A DNA stretch of 64,000 nt. Origin: Rhodanobacteraceae bacterium (GTDB lineage: Bacteria; Pseudomonadota; Gammaproteobacteria; Xanthomonadales; Rhodanobacteraceae). The translations under genes were made by a program, and so were the position numbers. Positions 57,258 through 64,000 of this stretch are shown here, piece after piece (position 1 is the stretch's first letter; each line of letters begins with the position of its first letter). Under the pieces are notes generated by a model, which did not search any database, was not told where the DNA came from, and worked only from the letters and a program-made list of their open reading frames with translations. Location of the stretch: contig JAEUPP010000002.1 in assembly GCA_016790075.1 (NCBI GenBank), positions 1 through 64,000 of the forward strand. The letters run 5' to 3'.

Positions 57258-57926
57258 GTGCTTGAGATCCTGATGGCCGGTGGCTGGGCGATGGTGCCCA
57301 TCCTGATTTGTTCCGCGGTGGCGCTGGCCATCATCCTCGAACGGTTCTGGTCCCTGCGTCAGAAGACCGTCGCACCGCCAGAGCTGGGCGAGCAGGTCCG
57401 CACCTGGGCGCGTACGCGCAAGCTTGATCCCTCGCATATCGATACGCTGAGCAAGAATTCGCCGCTCGGTGAGCTGCTGGCAGCGGCGTTGTCCGTACGC
57501 AATCGCTCGCGCGAGATCATCAAGGAACGCATCGAGGATGCCGGTCGCCATGTCGTATACCGGCTTGAACGCTACCTCAATACCTTGGGTACGATTGCAC
57601 TGATCTCACCGTTGCTGGGGCTGCTCGGTACCGTTATCGGGCTGATCCGCATGTTCCTCGCCGTCATGGTTCACGGTATAGGCAATGCGCAGCAGATGGC
57701 AGGTGGCATCGGCGAAGCACTGGTATGTACGGCGACCGGACTGGTCGTTGCCGTGCCGGCGTATATCTTTCACCGCTATTTCCGCTCCCGTGTATCCGGG
57801 CTTGTCGTCGTCATGGAGAAGGAAGCCATTGCGCTGCTTGATGAACTGGCCGCGCAGCAGCCCGACCCGAGCGCGGCTGCATCGAATGCCACAGTCCGCG
57901 CCGTGCGTCCGGGGGCGACTGCATGA
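57258..57926 (+). CDS. exbB: MotA/TolQ/ExbB proton channel family protein
   Basis: 222 residues from GTG 57258, GGAG 9 nt upstream. Three membrane helices: MVPILICSAVALAIILERF, LGTIALISPLLGLLGTVIGLI and EALVCTATGLVVAVPAYIFH, the order and sequence of ExbB. With ExbD it forms the pmf-driven stator complex. Coupled to exbD (ATGA), msbA and lpxK. No TonB or TolA gene here, so the energised partner is unknown; a role in lipid A/LPS transport is possible. Confidence 0.92.
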   Translation: MLEILMAGGWAMVPILICSAVALAIILERFWSLRQKTVAPPELGEQVRTWARTRKLDPSHIDTLSKNSPLGELLAAALSVRNRSREIIKERIEDAGRHVVYRLERYLNTLGTIALISPLLGLLGTVIGLIRMFLAVMVHGIGNAQQMAGGIGEALVCTATGLVVAVPAYIFHRYFRSRVSGLVVVMEKEAIALLDELAAQQPDPSAAASNATVRAVRPGATA

Positions 57927-58354
57927 AGCTGGGGGGCGCGCGTCGGGACGACGATTTCGAGATCAACGTGATTCCGCTGATCGATGTCATGCTGACGCTG
58001 TTGATGTTCTTCGTACTGACAGCGACCTTCGACCAGACCGCCCGCCTGCGTGTCTCCCTGCCGCAGGCAAGTGAATCAGCCGACGCCGAGCCGGAGCTGG
58101 GATTGACGATCCAGGTCGATAGCGAAGGGCGTTATTTCATCGACAGCAACGAAGTATTGAATCCCAGTGTCGATACGCTCAAGGAGGCCTTGGTGCAGAT
58201 TGCAGGGGATGATCGTGAGCGTCCGGTCATGATTCGCGCTGACGCACAGACTGCGCATCAGGCCGTGGTAACCGTTATGGATGCGCTGGGGCAGGTCGGA
58301 TTCTCGCGTCTGTCCATTGCGACGACGCCGCCGAAGGAAGCGCCGAAAAAGTGA
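57923..58354 (+). CDS. exbD: ExbD/TolR family protein
   Basis: 143 residues. Cytosolic N-terminus with DDFEINVIPLIDVMLTLLMFF, the Asp in PLIDVML being the essential proton-binding residue, then a single periplasmic domain (LTIQVDSEGRYFIDSNEV, MIRADAQTAHQAVVTVMDAL). The stop overlaps the msbA start (GTGA). Confidence 0.94.
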   Translation: MKLGGARRDDDFEINVIPLIDVMLTLLMFFVLTATFDQTARLRVSLPQASESADAEPELGLTIQVDSEGRYFIDSNEVLNPSVDTLKEALVQIAGDDRERPVMIRADAQTAHQAVVTVMDALGQVGFSRLSIATTPPKEAPKK

Positions 58355-60111
58355 GTGCGGTAGCGCCGGCCAGCGCCGCGGCGACTTATCGGCGCCTGCT
58401 CGCGTACTCGAGGCGTCACTGGCCAATCGCCCTGCTGGCGGTACTTGGTATGGCGGTTGATGCCGGTGCCACGGCGGGGTTTACCTGGCTCATCAAGCCC
58501 ATGCTCGATGACTTGTTCGTGCAGCAGAACCAGAACACCATTTTCTGGATGCCAATTGCCATCGTCATCGTATTTCTGCTGCGCGGCATAGCGACCTGGC
58601 TGACTGATTACGGCGTCGCGCGTGTCGGGCGAGGTGTGGTGCACAGCCTGCGCGCGCAGGTGTTTGAGCGCTATCTCGCGATGCCGGCCGGCTACTTCGA
58701 TCGCGAAGCTTCAGGACAGCTCATCGCACGCGTGACCTATACGGTCGAACAGGTCGCGCAGGCGAGCACCGACGCCGTCAAGGTCATGGTCGTGGACAGT
58801 CTGACCGTGCTTGGCATGTTGTTCGTCATGCTCTGGTATGGTGCGCGGCTCACGCTCGCCTTGTTTGTGATGGCGCCGCTGATCGCCGCACTGGTCTGGG
58901 TGGTCGGCCGACGTTATCGCCGTATCAGCCACCGCATTCAGCATTCTGTCGGTTCCGTCACCGGCGTTGTCGAGGAAGTCGTCGCCGGTCAACGCGAGGT
59001 CAAAGTCTATGGCGGACGCGACTACGAGCAGCAACGTTTCGCCGAAATCAACGAGAACAATCGCCGCCTCAATCTGAAGGTTGCTTCCACCAATGCACTG
59101 TCGACGGCGTTGGTGCAGATCATTGCGGCCTGTGCGCTGGCCGCCGTCGTGTTTTTCGCAACACGGCCCAGCATGCTCGCGACGATGACCGCCGGCAGCT
59201 TCATGGCCACGATTACGGCGATGATCGCCATGTTGCCGTCGCTGAAACGCCTGACAACGGTGCAAGCCATGATGCAGCGCGGCGTTGCCGCGGCGCAGGA
59301 TCTGTTTGGTATTGTTGATACGCCAGGGGAACCTGACAACGGTACGGCGCGTATTGAGCGCAGCCGTGGCGAGATTGCGCTGGAACACGTGTCGCTGCGT
59401 TATCCCGGAGCCAGTGCAGACGCTTTGCAGGCGATAGATCTGGTCTGTCCTGCGGGTAAAGTCACTGCCCTGGTCGGGCGCTCCGGCAGCGGCAAGACCA
59501 CGCTGGCCAACCTGATTCCACGTTTTTACGAACCCGATACGGGGCGTGTATTGCTGGATGGGCGGCCATTGCAGGAATGGACCCTGGGTAGCTTGCGTAG
59601 CCAGATTGCGCTCGTTAGCCAGCATGTGGTGTTGTTCAACGACTCGATCGCGCGCAACATTGCCTATGGGGCGCTTGGCCATGCGACACGCGAGCAGATT
59701 CACGCCGCCGCCGCCGCGGCGAATGCACTCGAGTTCATCGAGCGACTGCCGCAGGGGCTCGACAGTCAGGTCGGTGAGGGTGGAGCGCTACTGTCGGGAG
59801 GGCAGCGCCAGCGCATCGCTATCGCCCGTGCGATCCTCAAGAATGCACCCATACTGATACTCGACGAGGCGACGAGTGCGCTGGACACGGAGTCCGAGCG
59901 ACTGATCCAGGACGCACTGTCGCGGCTCATGCGCGAGCGCACGACCATCGTCATCGCGCATCGCCTGAGCACCATCGAGCATGCGGACTGTATTGTCGTG
60001 CTTGATCACGGCCGTGTCGTCGAGACTGGCCGTCATGATGAGTTGCTTGCACGCGAGGGCCACTACGCGGCCCTGCACCGCATGCAGTTCAACGATGCGG
60101 CAAGCGCGTGA
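58351..60111 (+). CDS. msbA: lipid A export ATP-binding/permease MsbA
   Basis: 586 residues from GTG 58351. Six membrane helices in the N-terminal half, then an ABC ATPase with Walker A GRSGSGKT (376-383), signature LSGGQRQRIAIARA, Walker B ILILDEATSALD and the H-loop in VIAHRLS. Flips lipid A-core and phospholipids from the inner to the outer leaflet of the inner membrane. Overlaps lpxK (GTGA), a conserved pair. Confidence 0.96.
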   Translation: MSAVAPASAAATYRRLLAYSRRHWPIALLAVLGMAVDAGATAGFTWLIKPMLDDLFVQQNQNTIFWMPIAIVIVFLLRGIATWLTDYGVARVGRGVVHSLRAQVFERYLAMPAGYFDREASGQLIARVTYTVEQVAQASTDAVKVMVVDSLTVLGMLFVMLWYGARLTLALFVMAPLIAALVWVVGRRYRRISHRIQHSVGSVTGVVEEVVAGQREVKVYGGRDYEQQRFAEINENNRRLNLKVASTNALSTALVQIIAACALAAVVFFATRPSMLATMTAGSFMATITAMIAMLPSLKRLTTVQAMMQRGVAAAQDLFGIVDTPGEPDNGTARIERSRGEIALEHVSLRYPGASADALQAIDLVCPAGKVTALVGRSGSGKTTLANLIPRFYEPDTGRVLLDGRPLQEWTLGSLRSQIALVSQHVVLFNDSIARNIAYGALGHATREQIHAAAAAANALEFIERLPQGLDSQVGEGGALLSGGQRQRIAIARAILKNAPILILDEATSALDTESERLIQDALSRLMRERTTIVIAHRLSTIEHADCIVVLDHGRVVETGRHDELLAREGHYAALHRMQFNDAASA

Positions 60112-61088
60112 GCCTGGCAGCACACCGGGAACAGGTGTGGTACCACGACGCCGCGATTCCGGTGAGCTGGCGGCTGCTCGCACGCCTCTACGGAAGCCTC
60201 ACCGCGCTGCGGCGGCACGCCTATGCACGCGGTTGGCTCAAGTCGTATGCGCTAGGCAAGCCAGTGGTCGTCGTCGGCAATATCAGTGTCGGCGGTACCG
60301 GCAAGACGCCGCTGACCATCGCGCTGGTGCGAGCGCTGGCGGCGCGTGGTCTGCGCGCCGGCATTGTCAGCCGCGGTTATGGCGGTAGTGTCAAGGGGCC
60401 GGTGCTGCTCGAGGATGATTCATCGCCAGCCCAGGTCGGTGATGAGCCTGTGCTGATGCATGCGCTGAGTGGCGCGCCGGTAGCGATTGGCCGTGACCGG
60501 GTTGCGGCGGCGAGGATACTGGTCGCGCGTTCGGACGTCGATGTCGTGCTCGCCGACGATGGTCTGCAGCACTATCGCCTGCGGCGCGATATAGAGATCT
60601 GCGTAATCGACGGTGCGCGTCGCTTCGGCAATCGCCGCCAGCTGCCGGCCGGCCCTTTGCGCGAACCCCTGTCGCGGCTGGCTCAAGTCGATTTTCGTGT
60701 CTGCAACGGCGGATTGGCGCACGCCGACGAAATACAACTGCATCTGCGTGACGAAGGCGCGCAGAGGCTGGTCGATGGCGAACGCGTTCCGCTTACAGCC
60801 TTTGCCCACAGGCGCGTGCATGCGGTCGCCGGCATCGGCAATCCACGCCGGTTTTTCGATAGCCTGCGCGCTTGCCGTATCGAGGTGATCGAGCACGCCT
60901 TTGCCGATCACCATTGCTTTCGCGAAACCGACATCGCCTTTGGTGACGGCCTGCCGGTGCTCATGACCAGCAAGGATGCGGTCAAGTGCCGCGTGTTCGC
61001 ACAGCCGGACTGGTGGCAGGTCGCCGTGAGCGCCCAATTGCCGGAGCGATTCTTTGATGCGCTGGCCGCGCGTATCTTTGCGCTCTAG
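60108..61088 (+). CDS. lpxK: tetraacyldisaccharide 4'-kinase
   Basis: 326 residues from GTG 60108. LpxK P-loop GGTGKTP (62-68) after NISV, then SRGYGG, DEPVLMHALSGAPVAIGRDR and the DDGLQHYRLRRDIEICVIDG block. Phosphorylates the 4' position of the lipid A disaccharide at the inner membrane. The usual next gene (kdsB or a Trm112-like gene) is absent here; selO follows instead. Confidence 0.95.
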   Translation: MSLAAHREQVWYHDAAIPVSWRLLARLYGSLTALRRHAYARGWLKSYALGKPVVVVGNISVGGTGKTPLTIALVRALAARGLRAGIVSRGYGGSVKGPVLLEDDSSPAQVGDEPVLMHALSGAPVAIGRDRVAAARILVARSDVDVVLADDGLQHYRLRRDIEICVIDGARRFGNRRQLPAGPLREPLSRLAQVDFRVCNGGLAHADEIQLHLRDEGAQRLVDGERVPLTAFAHRRVHAVAGIGNPRRFFDSLRACRIEVIEHAFADHHCFRETDIAFGDGLPVLMTSKDAVKCRVFAQPDWWQVAVSAQLPERFFDALAARIFAL

Positions 61089-61131
61089 ATGCCCCTGAAA
61101 TACCGCGAGCCGCCCGCATCTGCCGGGCTTG

Positions 61132-62724
61132 ATGTTTCGTCCGGAAAACACTGTGCTTGATTTCCGCTTTGACAATGCGTTTGTGCGCGAGCTGCCTGGC
61201 GATACCGACCCGACCCTACGGCCGCGAGCGGTGTACGGTGCGCTGTACTCACCGGTCCTGCCGACACCGGTAGCTGCGCCGCGTCTGCTGGCCTATTCCG
61301 CAGATACCGCCGCATTGCTCGATCTCGATCGTGTTGACCTTGAATCGGCCGCATTTGCCGAAGTATTTGCGGGCAACCGGTTGTTGCCGGGCATGCAGCC
61401 CTATGCGGCAAATTACGGCGGGCATCAGTTCGGCCACTGGGCCGGGCAGCTTGGTGATGGGCGGGCCCTGTCGCTGGGCGAAATCGTCAATCGCGCCGGT
61501 CAGCGCTGGGAGCTTCAGCTCAAGGGCGCGGGGCCGACGCCGTATTCACGCAGCGCCGATGGCCGCGCCGTGTTGCGTTCGTCGATACGCGAATTTCTTT
61601 GCAGTGAGGCCATGCACCATCTCGGTGTGCCGACGACGCGCGCGCTCAGCCTGGTCGCCAGCGGAGAAACGGTAGTACGCGACATGTTTTACGACGGCAA
61701 CCCGCGCGCGGAACCGGGTGCCGTCATCTGCCGCGTCGCTCCGTCATTCATTCGCTTCGGCAGTTTTGAGTTGCCGACTTCACGCGGCGACACGGTACTG
61801 CTCAAACAACTTGTCGACTTCACGATACGCCGCGATTTTCCCGAGCTGGCGCAGGTGCACCCGGCTGGCAGCGAAGCGCTATACGCGGCCTGGTTTGCTG
61901 AGGTCTGCGCGCGCACGGCGGTACTGATAGCGCACTGGATGCGGGTCGGATTCGTTCACGGCGTCATGAATACGGACAACCTGTCGATACTTGGACTGAC
62001 CATCGACTACGGCCCCTATGGCTGGATCGACAATTTCGATCCGGATTGGACGCCGAATACCACGGATCGCGAGCACCGCCGGTATCGCTACGGCCAGCAG
62101 GCACAGGTCGCGTACTGGAATCTTGGCTGCCTCGCAGGAGCTGTCGCCCCGTTGTTTGCCACGCCGGACGCATTGCACGCGGGGCTGCAGTCCTATGCTG
62201 ACACTTTTGTACAGGCCGATCGGGCGAACATAGCGGCAAAACTCGGCCTGCGCGAATGCCGCGATGACGATGTCGGGCGCATGCAGTCACTATATTCTCT
62301 GTTGCACTCAGCCGAAGTCGATATGACCTTGTTCTTCCGTGGGTTGGCCACCGCCGATACCGCTGCGGACGCGATCGACAGTCTGCGCATAGCGTTCTAT
62401 GACGATGAGAAATTCGCGGCTGCGCGTCCGGCTTTCTGCGCATGGCTGCAAGATTACACTCAGCGGCTTGCACAAGATGTGCTGCCCGTCGAACAGCGCC
62501 GTGACCGCATGAACGCTGCGAATCCGCGTTATGTGCTGCGCAACTACCTCGCCCAGCTCGCCATTGACCGGGCTGAAAACGGCGACCTGTCTGGTGTGCA
62601 TGATCTGCTTGAGGTGCTGCGCCGACCCTATCAGGACCAGCCTGGCCGGGACGCGTTTGCTCAGCGCCGACCCGACTGGGCGCGCACGCGGGCAGGCTGT
62701 TCGATGCTGTCCTGCAGTTCGTAG
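61132..62724 (+). CDS. selO: SelO/YdiU family protein adenylyltransferase (AMPylase)
   Basis: 530 residues from ATG 61132 (a TTG one codon earlier is possible). The pseudokinase fold has [53 protein letters not shown] and [13 protein letters not shown], the last two holding the metal/ATP residues. The C-terminus GCSMLSCSS keeps the redox Cys pair, with Cys where eukaryotic SelO uses selenocysteine. It transfers AMP to Ser/Thr/Tyr of proteins involved in redox homeostasis. Confidence 0.95.
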   Translation: MFRPENTVLDFRFDNAFVRELPGDTDPTLRPRAVYGALYSPVLPTPVAAPRLLAYSADTAALLDLDRVDLESAAFAEVFAGNRLLPGMQPYAANYGGHQFGHWAGQLGDGRALSLGEIVNRAGQRWELQLKGAGPTPYSRSADGRAVLRSSIREFLCSEAMHHLGVPTTRALSLVASGETVVRDMFYDGNPRAEPGAVICRVAPSFIRFGSFELPTSRGDTVLLKQLVDFTIRRDFPELAQVHPAGSEALYAAWFAEVCARTAVLIAHWMRVGFVHGVMNTDNLSILGLTIDYGPYGWIDNFDPDWTPNTTDREHRRYRYGQQAQVAYWNLGCLAGAVAPLFATPDALHAGLQSYADTFVQADRANIAAKLGLRECRDDDVGRMQSLYSLLHSAEVDMTLFFRGLATADTAADAIDSLRIAFYDDEKFAAARPAFCAWLQDYTQRLAQDVLPVEQRRDRMNAANPRYVLRNYLAQLAIDRAENGDLSGVHDLLEVLRRPYQDQPGRDAFAQRRPDWARTRAGCSMLSCSS

Positions 62725-62927
62725 GCGATTGAGGTAGGTCGCCAGCACCGTCTTGCCTGTCAGTCGGCTCATTGTCCCGTTCGCGTGCACGCATTGCATT
62801 GATGGTGCCGGCTCATATTGCTGCGGGATGACAGCGCATCGTCATGTGGCTACGCGGCGGACCGCAATAATTCCGCAATATGTCCCGCATATCCTGCGCG
62901 TCTTCCAACGTTAGTGAGTTCTGCACG

Positions 62928-64000
62928 ATGAAACTCTGTACCCAGCGTCTTCTCGCCTTTGCGGTGGCGACAGCGCTAGCTGGTTCTGCACAGGCCGAGA
63001 TCGCCATCGACGTCATCAATGGCAGCGAGGTGAGTCTCGAGGGGCTGATGCAGGCCGACGGCAACTGGTTCCATAACGACGTCGCTGACCTCAATGCAGC
63101 GTCGCCGCCGGGCAATGACGGCAAGAACAGCGAATTCGACATGCGCCGCGCCGAGGTCATCCTCAAGGGTAAAGGCGGCCGCTTTGATTGGAACGTGGGT
63201 TACGACGGCAAAGCCAACAAATGGCTGGACGTGAACCTCAAGTGGAAGCTTGGCACGAACTACCTGACGGTCGGCCAGTACAAGCAGCCAAACAGTCTGG
63301 AAGAGCTGACGAGCACGCGCCACAACGACTTCATCTCCAAGGCGATGGTGACCAATCTGTTCGGCGTCGCACGCCGTGTCGGTGTCGCCTACGGGGACGA
63401 TAAGCCGAACTTCGGCTATCAGGTCAGTTACTTCGGCCGCGAACTGACGCGCAACCTCAACCAAGGTCAGGGTTTCGGCGGCCGCGTTTACTTCGCGCCC
63501 ATGGCCGAGACTGGCAACATCCTGCATTTTGGTCTCTCGGCGCTCGACTACGACACCGATGCGGATACAGCGCGTTTACGCGTGCGTCCCGACGCTGACC
63601 AGGCGACGGTACGTCTCGTTGACACGGGCAGCATCCTGAATGCCGACCGGCAGCGCACTTACGGCGTCGAAGGTCTTTGGGTAGGCGGTCCGATCAAGGT
63701 CCAGGGCGAATACCTGCGTTCGCGCATTGCGCGCACCGCGGCCACGACACAGCCGGACTGGACCGGTGATAGCTGGTACGTCTACGGCGTATGGAACCTG
63801 ACCGGTGAGACCTGGGGTTACAAGGCGGGCCTGCCGACCACGCTGCTACCCGACAATCCCGCAGCGGGCATGTGGCAGCTCGGGCTGCGCTACGACAGCA
63901 CCGATCTCAACGACGGCAACATCCGTGGTGGTGAGGAGCATAACCTCACCCTGGGTGTGAACTGGTACTGGCGTTCGAACTTCAAGTTCATGCTGAACTA
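62928..64000 (+). CDS. OprO/OprP-type phosphate-selective porin, 3' end outside window
   Basis: The frame opens at ATG 62928 and is still open at the right edge (357 residues seen). Signal peptide to residue 23 (AQA-E). Alternating beta-strands follow: SEFDMRRAEVILKGKGGRFDWNVGYDGKAN, WKLGTNYLTVGQYKQPNSLEELTSTR, FGVARRVGVAYG, and an EYLRSRI strand. All typical of porin O/P family outer-membrane channels for phosphate or polyphosphate. No convincing Pho box is seen upstream. The length and end cannot be judged here. Confidence 0.88.
   Translation, partial: MKLCTQRLLAFAVATALAGSAQAEIAIDVINGSEVSLEGLMQADGNWFHNDVADLNAASPPGNDGKNSEFDMRRAEVILKGKGGRFDWNVGYDGKANKWLDVNLKWKLGTNYLTVGQYKQPNSLEELTSTRHNDFISKAMVTNLFGVARRVGVAYGDDKPNFGYQVSYFGRELTRNLNQGQGFGGRVYFAPMAETGNILHFGLSALDYDTDADTARLRVRPDADQATVRLVDTGSILNADRQRTYGVEGLWVGGPIKVQGEYLRSRIARTAATTQPDWTGDSWYVYGVWNLTGETWGYKAGLPTTLLPDNPAAGMWQLGLRYDSTDLNDGNIRGGEEHNLTLGVNWYWRSNFKFMLN

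Noticed and set aside
62308..62799. 163-residue minus-strand frame starting near 62799
   Set aside because: Most of it is antisense to selO; the few protein-like residues at its start (MSRLTGKTVLATYL) have no support.
62755..62850. Possible Pho box upstream of the porin gene
   Set aside because: CTGTCAGTCGG at 62757 and GATGACAGCGCATCGTCAT near 62827 each resemble one half-site, but no pair with the right 11-bp spacing was found.

Overview
The window is a high-GC gammaproteobacterial chromosome segment, densely coding, with many 4-bp stop/start overlaps. Gene content and order point to Lysobacterales (Xanthomonadales), probably a Rhodanobacteraceae/Dokdonella-like organism. The clues are metG divergent from mrp-dcd, miaA-hfq-hflX-hflKC-DUF2065-purA, rnr-rlmB, exbB-exbD-msbA-lpxK, an S46 dipeptidyl-peptidase, an ECF sigma factor paired with a Ser/Thr kinase-TPR protein, and a secreted protein ending in the LFKDGFDG-type tail. 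The lineage is inferred from memory of these families, not from a search. I found no rRNA, CRISPR array, intact insertion sequence or prophage.

Layout. 1-4050 is an accessory-looking patch: the end of a secreted PPC-domain protein, an AT-rich promoter with a structured non-coding stretch, an orphan Nmad2 protein, two DUF1566 proteins (one apparently chimeric), a truncated conserved gene, an alpha/beta hydrolase and an orphan Imm10 immunity protein. 4054-9642 holds metG with two Rnf-like genes downstream, a lipoprotein gene, and divergent mrp and dcd. 9772-11505 has three small exported proteins. 11542-17491 is a leftward pyroglutamate (5-oxoproline) cluster: dienelactone hydrolase, HIT protein, pxpB, pxpC, pxpA, a DUF969/DUF979 membrane pair and pcp. 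17591-31035 has a TPR-GGDEF protein, rimO, DUF3025, greB, a rhomboid protease, a CDF transporter, a sirtuin-slp-unknown operon, an S46 peptidase and miaA.

31158-40978 is a housekeeping block: hfq, hflX, hflK, hflC, DUF2065, purA, a zinc-ribbon protein, tRNA-Leu(CAG) with a clear promoter and terminator, rnr and rlmB. 41147-45419 is the most system-like accessory region: a leftward ECF sigma factor and transmembrane Ser/Thr kinase-TPR gene pair, followed by two related small secreted proteins sharing a YRCEAWPQ motif. 45846-49166 has a CPBP-family membrane protein, phhB, nfuA and two small cytochromes c. 49386-57069 is a tripartite RND efflux operon (lipoprotein adaptor plus two permeases) with a perfect palindrome lying between its promoter hexamers. 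57258-61088 is exbB-exbD-msbA-lpxK (lipid A and envelope assembly), followed by selO and the 5' part of a phosphate-selective-type porin gene that runs off the window.

Functional themes are envelope biogenesis and transport (Slp, RND, MsbA, LpxK, porin), peptide and pyroglutamate scavenging (S46 peptidase, Pcp, PxpABC), translation and RNA quality control (MetG, MiaA, RimO, RNase R, RlmB, Hfq, HflX) and Fe-S/redox chemistry (Mrp, NfuA, RnfAB-like, cytochromes c).
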